A DNA stretch of 51,464 nt, taken from contig CAYOCE010000002.1 of the NCBI GenBank assembly GCA_964402405.1, positions 1 through 51,464 on the forward strand. The letters are read 5' to 3'. The stretch comes from CAYOCE01 sp964402405 (GTDB lineage: Bacteria > Pseudomonadota > Alphaproteobacteria > UBA7879). The notes beneath the pieces were generated by a model. The model saw only the letters and a program-made list of their open reading frames with translations. It made no database searches and was not told where the DNA came from. Of this stretch, positions 44,212 through 51,464 are shown in pieces; position 1 is the stretch's first letter, and the number at the start of each line of letters is the position of its first letter. The position numbers and the translations under genes are program-made.

Positions 44212-46209
44212 TTAACCATTAGAAGCATTCTCCCACAAGTTATGGCTAGCTGCAAAGCTAGATCTTGCCGCTTTTCGTTCATCTGCTGACAGTTTGGAAG
44301 ATGCTAGGTTTCTAGGATCACTAACAGGTGACGTGGCTACCGCTGTAAGGATAACACTTGGTGGCAATGAAGGCACGGGTGCCGGTGTATTAGACTTGCC
44401 AGACGCACTGGAGGTGAGGGATGATTGGGGCATTTGGAGTGATTGTGCAGAAGATGTTGGCATTGTAGCCACGCTATTTCTTATAGTTTCGGGATTTTTT
44501 AGAACATTTACTAACGCAGTATAATCTTCTGGATGAGCCTCTATATACTCCAAAGTTGCTACCTTTTCGGTGGCTACTTGCATTAAAACCCATTCAAACC
44601 CAGGCTCCTCATTAATAATCCAATTAATAAAGGCTTTTCTTATGCTAAGATCTGGAATGTAGTGTGCCTGTGCTAACACATGTGTTTTTTGAAAATAATG
44701 TTTAGCTCTATAAGCACTTTCTAAATCTTTGCTACCTTCTTGTATTTCATTCTGGATATGAGCATTCATCTCTTTTAAAGTATGTGTATATGTGACATTT
44801 ATGTCATGTCCTATAAATTTTACGATTGCTTTCAAGTATTTTTTCAATAACAATTCTTTCTTTATTTTTTTAACAAAACTCTTATAGGCTTCTGATTCTA
44901 AAACTTGATCTCGAGCAACAGCCTCCAAAGTCATCATATTAGTGCTTTCTGCATTGTCCATTGCATCTTGCTGTTTATTGAGCGTTGGAGAAAATCGATA
45001 ATAATTCCCCTTACTTACACTCGCTTGAACAGCTTCATGAGTTAATTGCATGGGGCCTTTAAATAAGGCTTCTACTGTAGGAGCCAGCATTGCAATAACC
45101 CCCGATTTTGTAGGGGTTTTTGGATTATTATAATCCCCCGTTCCTAAGGATAAAACAGTGTATGAGCGTCCTGCATAGATTTTCTTGGCCTCTAACCAAG
45201 CTAATAAACCAGGATTATTAGCCATAAGACCCCCATCAGCTAGCTTTAGCTTAATACTTGCGCTAAGGGTTACATCAAAGGCTGGGAAGAAGGTGGGAGC
45301 AGCGCTGGTGGCACGCCCAGCTTCATATAAAAATAAATCCATCTTGGGGTTCATAACGCCATAGCGAGTAGCAATGGGGAAAATGGCCTTGTTTTTTAAA
45401 TCATAGCTTGTAACTACGAGTGGTTTAACCGCCCCAGATATTTTGTTATACCCCAAGTATTCTTGCAGTAATTTCATCAAAGAGTCTGCGCTATACTTGG
45501 ATACAAAAACGCCCCTTCTCCAGCTGTTTTTGAATACTTTTGTAGCAAGAGCTTTATAAAGATTAACCATTTCTCCAGCTGAGTATTTTTGCTTGCCTTG
45601 CTCATTAGGAGTGGTCAAAAAAAGAGCAATCAATCCTCCTGTCGAGGTGCCTACAAAAATGTCACAAATTTCAGTAATCGGTAATCCTATTTGTTGTTCG
45701 ATATCTGCAATAATAGTAGCTGGAATAATCCCTTTGACTCCCCCTCCATCAAAACTACAGATTAAAATGGGACAGCCTGGTAAAACATTCAAATCGGGAT
45801 CATGGGTTTTGCCAAAATCCTTAGAGCGTATTTGGGGAAGCATCCAAGGGGCTTTATTTGTTAATAGAGAATAAAGACCCTCAGGCAATGCTTTTCTAGT
45901 AGCATCGCTACCATTTTCAGTTGCAATACTTGTTAAAGAAAGACCCCGAATAGCATTGAGGGCAGCTTGCATACAATTGGGATGTTCTTCGACTTTAAAA
46001 TCTGGATTAGCTAAACATTTCTGAAATTCTTTTAATTTCCCACAGGAGCTTGCGGTGCATGTAAAGACAGCTTTGGTTTTCTGAGGAGCTTGTGTAACTG
46101 GAGCAGCTGGAGCAACTTGTGTAGATGGGGCAGCCTCTATCTGGTGGAAACATGAAAATGCACATACTGCAATGAAAAGGATAGTAGAATAGAATTTATT
46201 GTTCACCAT
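44212..46209 (-). CDS. Exported patatin-like phospholipase
   Basis: A lipid acyl hydrolase of 665 residues. A signal peptide (MVNNKFYSTILFIAVCAFSC, then FHQIEA) is followed by an Ala/Pro/Gln-rich segment. The catalytic domain runs from about residue 145: oxyanion loop GGGVKG at 155-160, nucleophile S189 in GTSTGG, and the dyad Asp D325 in DGG. From about 400 the protein is helical, and the last 100 residues are Ser/Pro-rich and disordered. Patatins with this layout serve as secreted membrane-damaging phospholipases in several intracellular bacteria; that role here is inferred. GGGAGAC precedes the ATG. Confidence 0.9.
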   Translation of the reverse strand: MVNNKFYSTILFIAVCAFSCFHQIEAAPSTQVAPAAPVTQAPQKTKAVFTCTASSCGKLKEFQKCLANPDFKVEEHPNCMQAALNAIRGLSLTSIATENGSDATRKALPEGLYSLLTNKAPWMLPQIRSKDFGKTHDPDLNVLPGCPILICSFDGGGVKGIIPATIIADIEQQIGLPITEICDIFVGTSTGGLIALFLTTPNEQGKQKYSAGEMVNLYKALATKVFKNSWRRGVFVSKYSADSLMKLLQEYLGYNKISGAVKPLVVTSYDLKNKAIFPIATRYGVMNPKMDLFLYEAGRATSAAPTFFPAFDVTLSASIKLKLADGGLMANNPGLLAWLEAKKIYAGRSYTVLSLGTGDYNNPKTPTKSGVIAMLAPTVEALFKGPMQLTHEAVQASVSKGNYYRFSPTLNKQQDAMDNAESTNMMTLEAVARDQVLESEAYKSFVKKIKKELLLKKYLKAIVKFIGHDINVTYTHTLKEMNAHIQNEIQEGSKDLESAYRAKHYFQKTHVLAQAHYIPDLSIRKAFINWIINEEPGFEWVLMQVATEKVATLEYIEAHPEDYTALVNVLKNPETIRNSVATMPTSSAQSLQMPQSSLTSSASGKSNTPAPVPSLPPSVILTAVATSPVSDPRNLASSKLSADERKAARSSFAASHNLWENASNG

Positions 46210-46403
46210 AGAAGTCTCCCAAATTTTTTTATTTATACTTAATATTACATCATTATTTTAATTATTTCAATATGAAGAGTACATTCAAAAGAATTCAGTT
46301 GGTCTTTTACACCCAACAAAAGAGAGAAAAAAATTAATTTCAAAAAAATAAAATGGAGTGTTGACCTGACTAACCAATGTTGACTATAGTGCGTGGGTAG
46401 ATT

Positions 46404-46479
46404 GGGCGCTTAGCTCAGCTGGTAGAGCATCTGACTTTTAATCAGGGGGTCGTGGGTTCGAATCCCACAGCGCCCACCA
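46404..46479 (+). tRNA. tRNA-Lys (anticodon TTT)
   Basis: Acceptor stem GGGCGCT pairs with AGCGCCC. The anticodon loop CTTTTAA between TCTGA and TCAGG gives anticodon TTT. D-loop AGCTCAGCTGGTAGAGCA and T-loop GGTTCGAATCC are standard, and discriminator A and CCA are encoded. engB begins 21 nt later. Confidence 0.96.
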
Positions 46480-46499
46480 ATCTATGTTAAGGAAGCTCC

Positions 46500-47135
46500 A
46501 TGGAATACACGTCTCAAGAAAAAAAAGAAGCCGAAAAGTTATTCCGGGCGCCCTGTACCTTTGTGGCAGGATGTACTACTGTTGAAAACTTGCTTCCTGA
46601 AATAATGCCCGAGGTTGCCTTTGTCGGCAGATCCAATGTGGGGAAATCATCCTTGATCAACAGTCTTGTGAATCATAAGAATCTAGCCCGTGTCTCTAAT
46701 ACCCCGGGGCGCACCCAAGAAATTAACTTTTTCAATCTGAATGATCAAATCCACCTGGTTGATTTACCAGGATATGGGTATGCCGAGGCCCCTAAAAAAA
46801 AGGTCCGTATTTGGAATGAGTTTATGCGAGATTACTTACGGGGCAGATCAGCCCTGCGGCGTGTCTATATATTGATTGATGCGCGCCATGGCATAAAGCC
46901 CGTAGATCAAGATATGTTTGAATTGTTAAATGATTCAGCCATATCCTATCAGGTGGTACTCACCAAGGCTGATAAAATCAGTAGTACAGAACTGCAGGTA
47001 ATCATAGAAAAAACAAAGGTTGGCATTTTAAAGCTTCCTGCGGCCCATCCTGATTTACTCGTAACAAGCTCTGTTAAAAATATGGGGATTGATGATCTAA
47101 AGACGGAAATCTATTTGCAGATGTTGCTAGGATAA
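46500..47135 (+). CDS. engB: EngB/YihA ribosome-biogenesis GTPase
   Basis: A GTPase of 211 residues involved in large-subunit assembly. The G1 loop is GRSNVGKSS at residues 43-51, G3 is DLPGYG, G4 is TKAD, and NTPGRTQEINFF is the effector region. AGGAAG precedes the ATG by a short distance. It follows tRNA-Lys directly and may be transcribed with it. Confidence 0.95.
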   Translation: MEYTSQEKKEAEKLFRAPCTFVAGCTTVENLLPEIMPEVAFVGRSNVGKSSLINSLVNHKNLARVSNTPGRTQEINFFNLNDQIHLVDLPGYGYAEAPKKKVRIWNEFMRDYLRGRSALRRVYILIDARHGIKPVDQDMFELLNDSAISYQVVLTKADKISSTELQVIIEKTKVGILKLPAAHPDLLVTSSVKNMGIDDLKTEIYLQMLLG

Positions 47136-47226
47136 AGAATTGCCCCCCCCGGTGAAGGAGAGAGGCAAATGAATAAACATCTTCAAGTCTTTAGATGATA
47201 GAGATACTCAGATTCTTTTAAAAATA

Positions 47227-47844
47227 TTAAGGGCAGCCAGTAGAATTATGGAATTTTTCTGAACCCGCTTCAGTTCCTGCTATATTTAGTAGCGCGAAAC
47301 TTTGATGACAACTTAGGACCTCTCTACGATTAACGTCATCACGGGTAAGTTTTATACTAAGGATGCCTTTTGTTTCTTTCCTACGGTTTTTTTGATCTGA
47401 GCTCTTATGATAGCCGACAGGGTTAGGACTTCTAAAACGAGAAGCTTTATACAAAACTTTTTCCTCTTTACCTTTCACAAGTATCACTTTGCCGATGTGA
47501 AAACTTTTTTCATTTTTAGGAGGTTTTTTACGAGTAACTTTAATAAAATGTCCAGAAGGTATTGTAAGCTGCAGTGGGTTAATCTTTTTATCAGGGTCGA
47601 CTTTTAACTGGGAGGGATATACCCCATAGTATGAAATTTGCAGAGTCACAGGAGAGGTTGTTCCATTATAAACAACAGAAGTTTTTTCATCTGCTAATTC
47701 TACCACCCCCTTAATTGGCTTGCTAACAGTAAAGTCAGGAAAAAAATAATTTGTAATAGAAGAAAAAATATTGAATGCTTGCGGAGAATGATGGGGAAGC
47801 CCCCAAAAGGCTACACATAGAAAAATAGAAACAAAAAAATTCAT
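47227..47844 (-). CDS. Exported protein of unknown function
   Basis: Not recognised. It has 205 residues with N-terminal hydrophobic MNFFVSIFLCVAFWGLPHHS. The mature part has beta-type segments (SVVYNGTTSPVTLQISYYGV, LQLTIPSGHFIKVTRKKPP) and a basic, polar C-terminal half with several DVNRREV/QKNRRKE stretches. It converges with engB and is divergent from the penicillin-binding protein gene. GGGG lies about 6 nt before the ATG. Confidence 0.7.
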   Translation of the reverse strand: MNFFVSIFLCVAFWGLPHHSPQAFNIFSSITNYFFPDFTVSKPIKGVVELADEKTSVVYNGTTSPVTLQISYYGVYPSQLKVDPDKKINPLQLTIPSGHFIKVTRKKPPKNEKSFHIGKVILVKGKEEKVLYKASRFRSPNPVGYHKSSDQKNRRKETKGILSIKLTRDDVNRREVLSCHQSFALLNIAGTEAGSEKFHNSTGCP

Positions 47845-48034
47845 TTCGAACCCCCATAAAATTATAATTATACCCTTATGTTAACATAAAATTTATAATA
47901 ATTCCATTTTTTAATTGTAGGCCTGTTTAAAAAATGGTCGTAAAAAAGATCCATTAGATAGCTTTCAAAATCCTCTTCCCCTGCAGATCAAAATGAGATA
48001 AGAAGATAAAATATATTGGATTTCTTTAGTGTAC

Positions 48035-49840
48035 ATGACCAAAAAGCAAAAAAAAACAACCTCAACAAAACCAAAAGCTAAGCCCCAATCCCTTTTAAGG
48101 ACCCTCCTTAGGGTTTTTGCTGTGGGCGCTTTATGGAGTGTATTTTTTATTGTGGTTGTGGTGGGGTGGTATGCGTTGCATCTGCCGAACCTTAGTAATC
48201 CTGAGGTTGTGAAAAAACGACCCAGTGTTGTTTTTATGACCAAAAATCACCAGGAAATCTCTACCTATGGGGACCTGGTGGGGGAGCTCATTACCCATGA
48301 TCAGGTTCCCCAGTATTTAGTTCAGTCCATTTTAGCAACAGAAGATCGACATTTCTATGAACATCAGGGAATTCATTGGCGAGGATTATTAAGGGCTCTG
48401 TGGGTTAATCTGAAATCAGGACGGGTGGTTCAAGGGGGCAGCACCCTTAGTCAACAGGTGGCAAAAAATCTATTTCTTAGTAACAAGCGATCCATGGGTC
48501 GTAAGATTCCTGAGTTATTAATTACCTTGTGGCTTGAAACCAAATTTACCAAGGATCAAATTTTAGATGTTTATTTAAACCGAGTTTATTTTGGTCAAGG
48601 AACCTATGGCGTGGACGCGGCGTCCCAGGCCTATTTTGGAAAGCCAGTTCATGGCATATCAGATGGAGAGGCTGCTGTCCTTGCGGCTCTTTTGAAGGCG
48701 CCCAGTCGATATGCTCCCGGCAGACAGAGCGAGCGGATCAAAATTCGTGCGAAGTTGGTGGTGGATAATACAGTCGCTGCAGGATTTATCTCCGCAAATG
48801 CCGCCAAAAGAATCAAGGCCCAGATTGATAATCTACATTTTAGCCACAATCCTTATGCCTATGAATATCGTTATTTTACGGATTGGCTAATGACTCAGAT
48901 TCCAGGGCTGGTGGATAATAACCAAGATTTGTTGGTGGTTACGACCCTAGATTTGGGAATGGAGAATGGGACACTGGGGGTTCTTGAGGAAAAAATGGCC
49001 ATTCTATCTAAAAAACATGCGCACATGGAGATAGGTTTTGTCATTATGGCGGAAGATGGGGCAGTTTTGACACTTGTGGGAGGAAAGTCCTATGCAAACA
49101 GTCAGTTTAATCGCATCACCCAGGCAGAGCGGCAGCCAGGCTCGGCCTTTAAACCCTTTATTTATCTGGTTGCTTTGGAAAAGGGGCTGGGTCTACAGCA
49201 TCCTCTTGACGATACACCTGTTAGGGTACAAGGATGGTCTCCCAAAAACTTTGGATGGAAAAGCCAGGGCATCATCACCCTTGAAACAGCCTTTACCCAT
49301 TCTGTTAATACAGCCGTTGTGAGATTGCTCCAGGAAATTGGCATCAGCAATGTTATGACGCTGATTAACCGCTTGGGATTAAAGGGAAGCTTTAATCGGG
49401 ATTTAACCTTGGCTTTGGGGGCTTGTACGCTGACGCCCCTTGAACTGATGAAAGGATATGTAATCCTTTTGAATGGCGGAGTGCAGGCGCAACCTTATGG
49501 CATCTTAGAAATTAGAAATACCAGCGGAGAGCTTCTTTATCAACACAAGCCCCTTGAACCCTTGCAAGTGATTGCGCCCGAGCTTTCCAAGACCATGAGA
49601 AAAATGATGACAAAGGTGGTGGAATCTGGAACCGGCAAAAAGGCTTACCTAGGGTATGTGGATCATGGGGGTAAAACGGGAACCACTCAGCGACATCAGG
49701 ATGCTTGGTTCATTGGATTCAAGGGAAATCTAGTAGCGGGTATTTGGTTGGGAAATGATGATAGCACCCCCATGGACCGTGTTTCAGGGGGGACTTTGCC
49801 TGCGGACCTGTGGGGTAAAGTCATGGCCGTGGTCAGATAA
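48035..49840 (+). CDS. Class A penicillin-binding protein (PBP1-type)
   Basis: A bifunctional peptidoglycan synthase of 601 residues. A basic cytoplasmic start and one membrane segment (about 22-48) precede the glycosyltransferase, with catalytic E103 in ATEDRHFYEHQG and the later QGGSTLSQQVAKNL. The transpeptidase has S370-A-F-K, S423-V-N and K547-T-G. At about 600 residues it is compact and lacks the extra domains of long PBP1a, resembling short PBP1 types common in alphaproteobacteria. The frame is also open from a GTG at 48029, two codons earlier, and neither start has a strong ribosome site. Confidence 0.93.
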   Translation: MTKKQKKTTSTKPKAKPQSLLRTLLRVFAVGALWSVFFIVVVVGWYALHLPNLSNPEVVKKRPSVVFMTKNHQEISTYGDLVGELITHDQVPQYLVQSILATEDRHFYEHQGIHWRGLLRALWVNLKSGRVVQGGSTLSQQVAKNLFLSNKRSMGRKIPELLITLWLETKFTKDQILDVYLNRVYFGQGTYGVDAASQAYFGKPVHGISDGEAAVLAALLKAPSRYAPGRQSERIKIRAKLVVDNTVAAGFISANAAKRIKAQIDNLHFSHNPYAYEYRYFTDWLMTQIPGLVDNNQDLLVVTTLDLGMENGTLGVLEEKMAILSKKHAHMEIGFVIMAEDGAVLTLVGGKSYANSQFNRITQAERQPGSAFKPFIYLVALEKGLGLQHPLDDTPVRVQGWSPKNFGWKSQGIITLETAFTHSVNTAVVRLLQEIGISNVMTLINRLGLKGSFNRDLTLALGACTLTPLELMKGYVILLNGGVQAQPYGILEIRNTSGELLYQHKPLEPLQVIAPELSKTMRKMMTKVVESGTGKKAYLGYVDHGGKTGTTQRHQDAWFIGFKGNLVAGIWLGNDDSTPMDRVSGGTLPADLWGKVMAVVR

Positions 49841-49910
49841 GCTGTGTTTCTTTACCGCCCGACTAAAAAGAAAAAGAGCCTTTTAGTGGAAGGTTCAGAT
49901 GGAGCGTAGA

Positions 49911-49967
49911 TAAACAACTAGAAAATACATAAACAACTAGGAAGTAGGTAAACAACTAAGTAGGTAA
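49911..49967. repeat. Three 19-nt direct repeats
   Basis: TAAACAACTA recurs at 49911, 49930 and 49949, exactly 19 bases apart, each followed by nine less conserved bases rich in A and G. Confidence 0.75.
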
Positions 49968-50167
49968 GCAGTATAAACGAAGGAGTGGTATTATATTAAA
50001 CAAATGCTCTTTAAACTAAAGTCTTTAAATAATAAGGATTTTTGGGAGGGGGGCGAGGGGTGTCTCCCAACATCGCATATATGCGTTATGCCATATTTAA
50101 AGCTTTTCAAAACCCTTGTCAAGGCATAAATGCAAAAATGGTTTGAAAAATATGAAATATTTTTTTG

Positions 50168-50256
50168 AACCACCCCGTTGAAAAACGGGGTCCACCTATC
50201 GAATGGGTCCCGGCCTGCGCCGGGATGGTCTGAAGACCACTTCCGCCGGGGTGGTT
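50168..50256. repeat. REPIN-like hairpins, copy g with short spacer and extra half-arm
   Basis: Left arm CCCCGTT-GAAA-AACGGGG, then a short spacer and right arm CCCGGC-CTGC-GCCGGG with TGGTC. A further half-arm (TTCCGCCGGGGTGGT) follows after TGAAGACCAC. The spacer is about 15 nt, shorter than elsewhere. Confidence 0.78.
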
Positions 50257-50318
50257 TAAAAAAACCAATATGTGGTAAAATGAAAAGGCCCCCTCGCCAC
50301 CCCCCTAATTTCTTTTTT

Positions 50319-50346
50319 CTCCTCTCCTCTCCTCTCCTCTCCTCTC
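50319..50346. repeat. Pentanucleotide tract (CCTCT)5
   Basis: Five perfect CCTCT units with partial units at both ends, in a longer pyrimidine stretch (about 50308-50367), ending about 117 nt before the peroxiredoxin start codon. Confidence 0.85.
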
Positions 50347-50462
50347 TTTTCCTTTGTTTTCTTTTTAAATGTCTAGTGGTAAGGGTGTATTTATTCAGCT
50401 CTTGAGGATTCTAAGGATTTAGGGTACTTATAATACAATCAAATTAATAAAGGAGAAAGATC

Positions 50463-51065
50463 ATGAGCGTACTTGTTGGCAAAGCGGCCCCAGACTTCAC
50501 AGCAGCAGCGGTAATGGGCGATAACACTATCCAAGAACAGTTTAACCTGAAGAGCTATCTTAAGGGAAAAAAAGGAGTCTTGTTTTTCTACCCCTTGGAT
50601 TTCACTTTTGTATGTCCTTCTGAAATCATTGCCTTCAATAAACGGCTAGGGGCTTTCAGAGAGCGTGGGGCAGAGGTCATTGCCGTGAGTGTTGATTCCC
50701 ACTTTACCCATCTTGCGTGGAAAAATACCCCCGTCAAATCAGGGGGCATCGGTCAGGTGCAATTTCCCATGGTGGCTGATCTAACCAAATCTATTGCGCG
50801 GGACTATGATGTGTTGATGGGTGAAGCTGTTGCTTTACGGGGCACGTTTTTAATTGATGAATCAGGCATTATCCGTCACCAGGTTATCAATGATCTACCC
50901 CTAGGGCGTAATGTGGATGAGGCCTTGCGCATGGTAGATGCCCTGAATTTCCATCAGAAGAATGGCGAAGTGTGCCCTGCTGGTTGGGAAAAGGGCGAGG
51001 AGGGTATGGTTGCAAATCCCCAAGGCGTAGCGGCTTACCTAGAGCGTCATGGGGATGATCTATAG
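50463..51065 (+). CDS. 2-Cys peroxiredoxin (AhpC/TSA family)
   Basis: A thiol peroxidase of 200 residues that reduces hydrogen peroxide and organic peroxides. The peroxidatic C51 lies in DFTFVCPSE and the resolving C171 in GEVCPAGW, with the catalytic Thr/Arg environment retained. It matches the typical 2-Cys (Prx1/AhpC) group rather than PrxQ or the 1-Cys group. AAAGGAG lies 8 nt before the ATG. A thioredoxin reductase is encoded elsewhere in the window at 17977 and may recycle it through thioredoxin. Confidence 0.94.
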   Translation: MSVLVGKAAPDFTAAAVMGDNTIQEQFNLKSYLKGKKGVLFFYPLDFTFVCPSEIIAFNKRLGAFRERGAEVIAVSVDSHFTHLAWKNTPVKSGGIGQVQFPMVADLTKSIARDYDVLMGEAVALRGTFLIDESGIIRHQVINDLPLGRNVDEALRMVDALNFHQKNGEVCPAGWEKGEEGMVANPQGVAAYLERHGDDL

Positions 51066-51207
51066 ATTTTCCTTTTTATGAGTATCTCTATGAACACGAA
51101 AAGTAGCACTGCATGTCCAGACGTATTTTGGTGCGTAATGCCCTTGATTTTAAAAAAAGTTCATGAGACAATAAAGTATAAATATAAATTAAAGAAAGGA
51201 TCTTACT

Positions 51208-51417
51208 ATGTATAAGGGGTTTATTTTAATGGGAGTAGTGTCTATGCTGGTTATTGCAGGATGTAAAAAACTCCCAGATACGTCAGATGAGAATTTTATC
51301 CAAAGCTGTACCAAACAATGCATGTCTCAAGGAATGTCCTTTGATGCAGAGAAGTCATTAAGTACAGAGCCTAATACTTGTATCTGCTTCACAGCAAGTG
51401 ATCGTGCACCAGCCTAG
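51208..51417 (+). CDS. Small cysteine-rich lipoprotein
   Basis: Not recognised beyond its class. It has 69 residues with a type II signal peptide and lipobox VIAGC, giving a lipidated C19. The remaining short chain has four further cysteines in two pairs (CTKQC and CIC), which could form disulfides or bind metal in the periplasm. AAGGA lies 8 nt before the ATG. The lipidation enzyme Lnt is encoded at 41152. Confidence 0.75.
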   Translation: MYKGFILMGVVSMLVIAGCKKLPDTSDENFIQSCTKQCMSQGMSFDAEKSLSTEPNTCICFTASDRAPA

Positions 51418-51464
51418 TTATTAGATTTCGTACATACATATCATCTCCAAATTACCCCCCGCTC

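Larger units (their letters stand above)
49841..50462. other. Intergenic region between pbp and ahpC-type gene
   Basis: 622 nt without a supported gene. It holds three 19-nt direct repeats (49911-49967), a REPIN-like copy with an extra half-arm (50168-50256) and a pyrimidine tract containing (CCTCT)5 (50319-50346). Small open frames here are mostly translated repeat sequence. Confidence 0.8.

Noticed and set aside
37424..46209. A complete type VI secretion locus
   Set aside because: Only vgrG is present; no TssB/C, TssJKLM, ClpV, Hcp or PAAR gene was found in the window.
49991..50173. 60-codon minus-strand frame upstream of the repeat at 50168
   Set aside because: No ribosome site, no recognisable motif and no conserved context.
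50178..50405. A 75-codon open frame in the pbp-peroxiredoxin gap
   Set aside because: It consists of translated hairpin repeat and the CCTCT tract, with no ribosome site.

Overview
The window looks like part of the chromosome of a host-associated alphaproteobacterium, probably of the Holosporales/Paracaedibacter type. This is inferred from gene content and no marker phylogeny was run. Supporting points are HdaA, a Ros/MucR regulator, the run tsaB-rimI-mucR-miaB-phoH-ybeY, low-to-moderate GC, short operons, many proteins with export signals (patatin, phospholipase D, a kinase-like protein, a 2,533-residue coiled-coil protein) and a type VI secretion VgrG. There is one 100-N scaffold gap.

Layout. 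75-3040: acetoacetyl-CoA synthetase and a LysR regulator. 3164-4669: an O6-alkylguanine-DNA methyltransferase fused in frame to an outer-membrane-barrel-like protein. 5008-12609: a giant exported coiled-coil protein. 12719-14716: CDP-alcohol phosphatidyltransferase, hdaA and exonuclease III overlapping end to end. 14721-17408: a tRNA1(Val)-type methyltransferase divergent from polyprenyl diphosphate synthase and a HAD protein. 17631-22652: an NTF2-like protein, thioredoxin reductase, a DUF4143 ATPase, an exported phospholipase D and two unknowns. 22726-27622: tsaB, rimI, mucR, miaB, phoH, ybeY and tRNA-Pro. 27623-30440: a decayed acetyltransferase, rpsB and tsf. 30511-32784: a small island bounded by two copies of a perfect palindrome, holding an exported duplicated-domain protein and an ORF6N gene remnant. 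32799-37326: an envelope polysaccharide operon (MarR-type regulator, PglK-like ABC flippase, methyltransferase, glmM). 37424-40407: vgrG and a MORN-repeat partner. 40486-46209: lipB, lnt (broken only by the assembly gap), an exported kinase-like protein and an exported patatin. 46404-51417: tRNA-Lys, engB, an unknown, a class A penicillin-binding protein, a peroxiredoxin and a small lipoprotein.

Two dispersed repeat systems overlie this. The first is a REPIN-like family of paired hairpins about 100 nt long. Their arms keep a GNRA-type tetraloop while the stem base pairs vary in a compensated way. It is seen as doublets at seven places and as a half-copy at one. The second is a 19-27 nt palindrome that, read in frame, encodes the EVVANCDHL-like motif of ORF6N proteins. 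It occurs inside the ORF6N remnant and as free intergenic copies on both sides. I rate this pairing of a gene-embedded palindrome with dispersed copies, and the exported/T6SS gene set at 37-46 kb, as the most interesting content.
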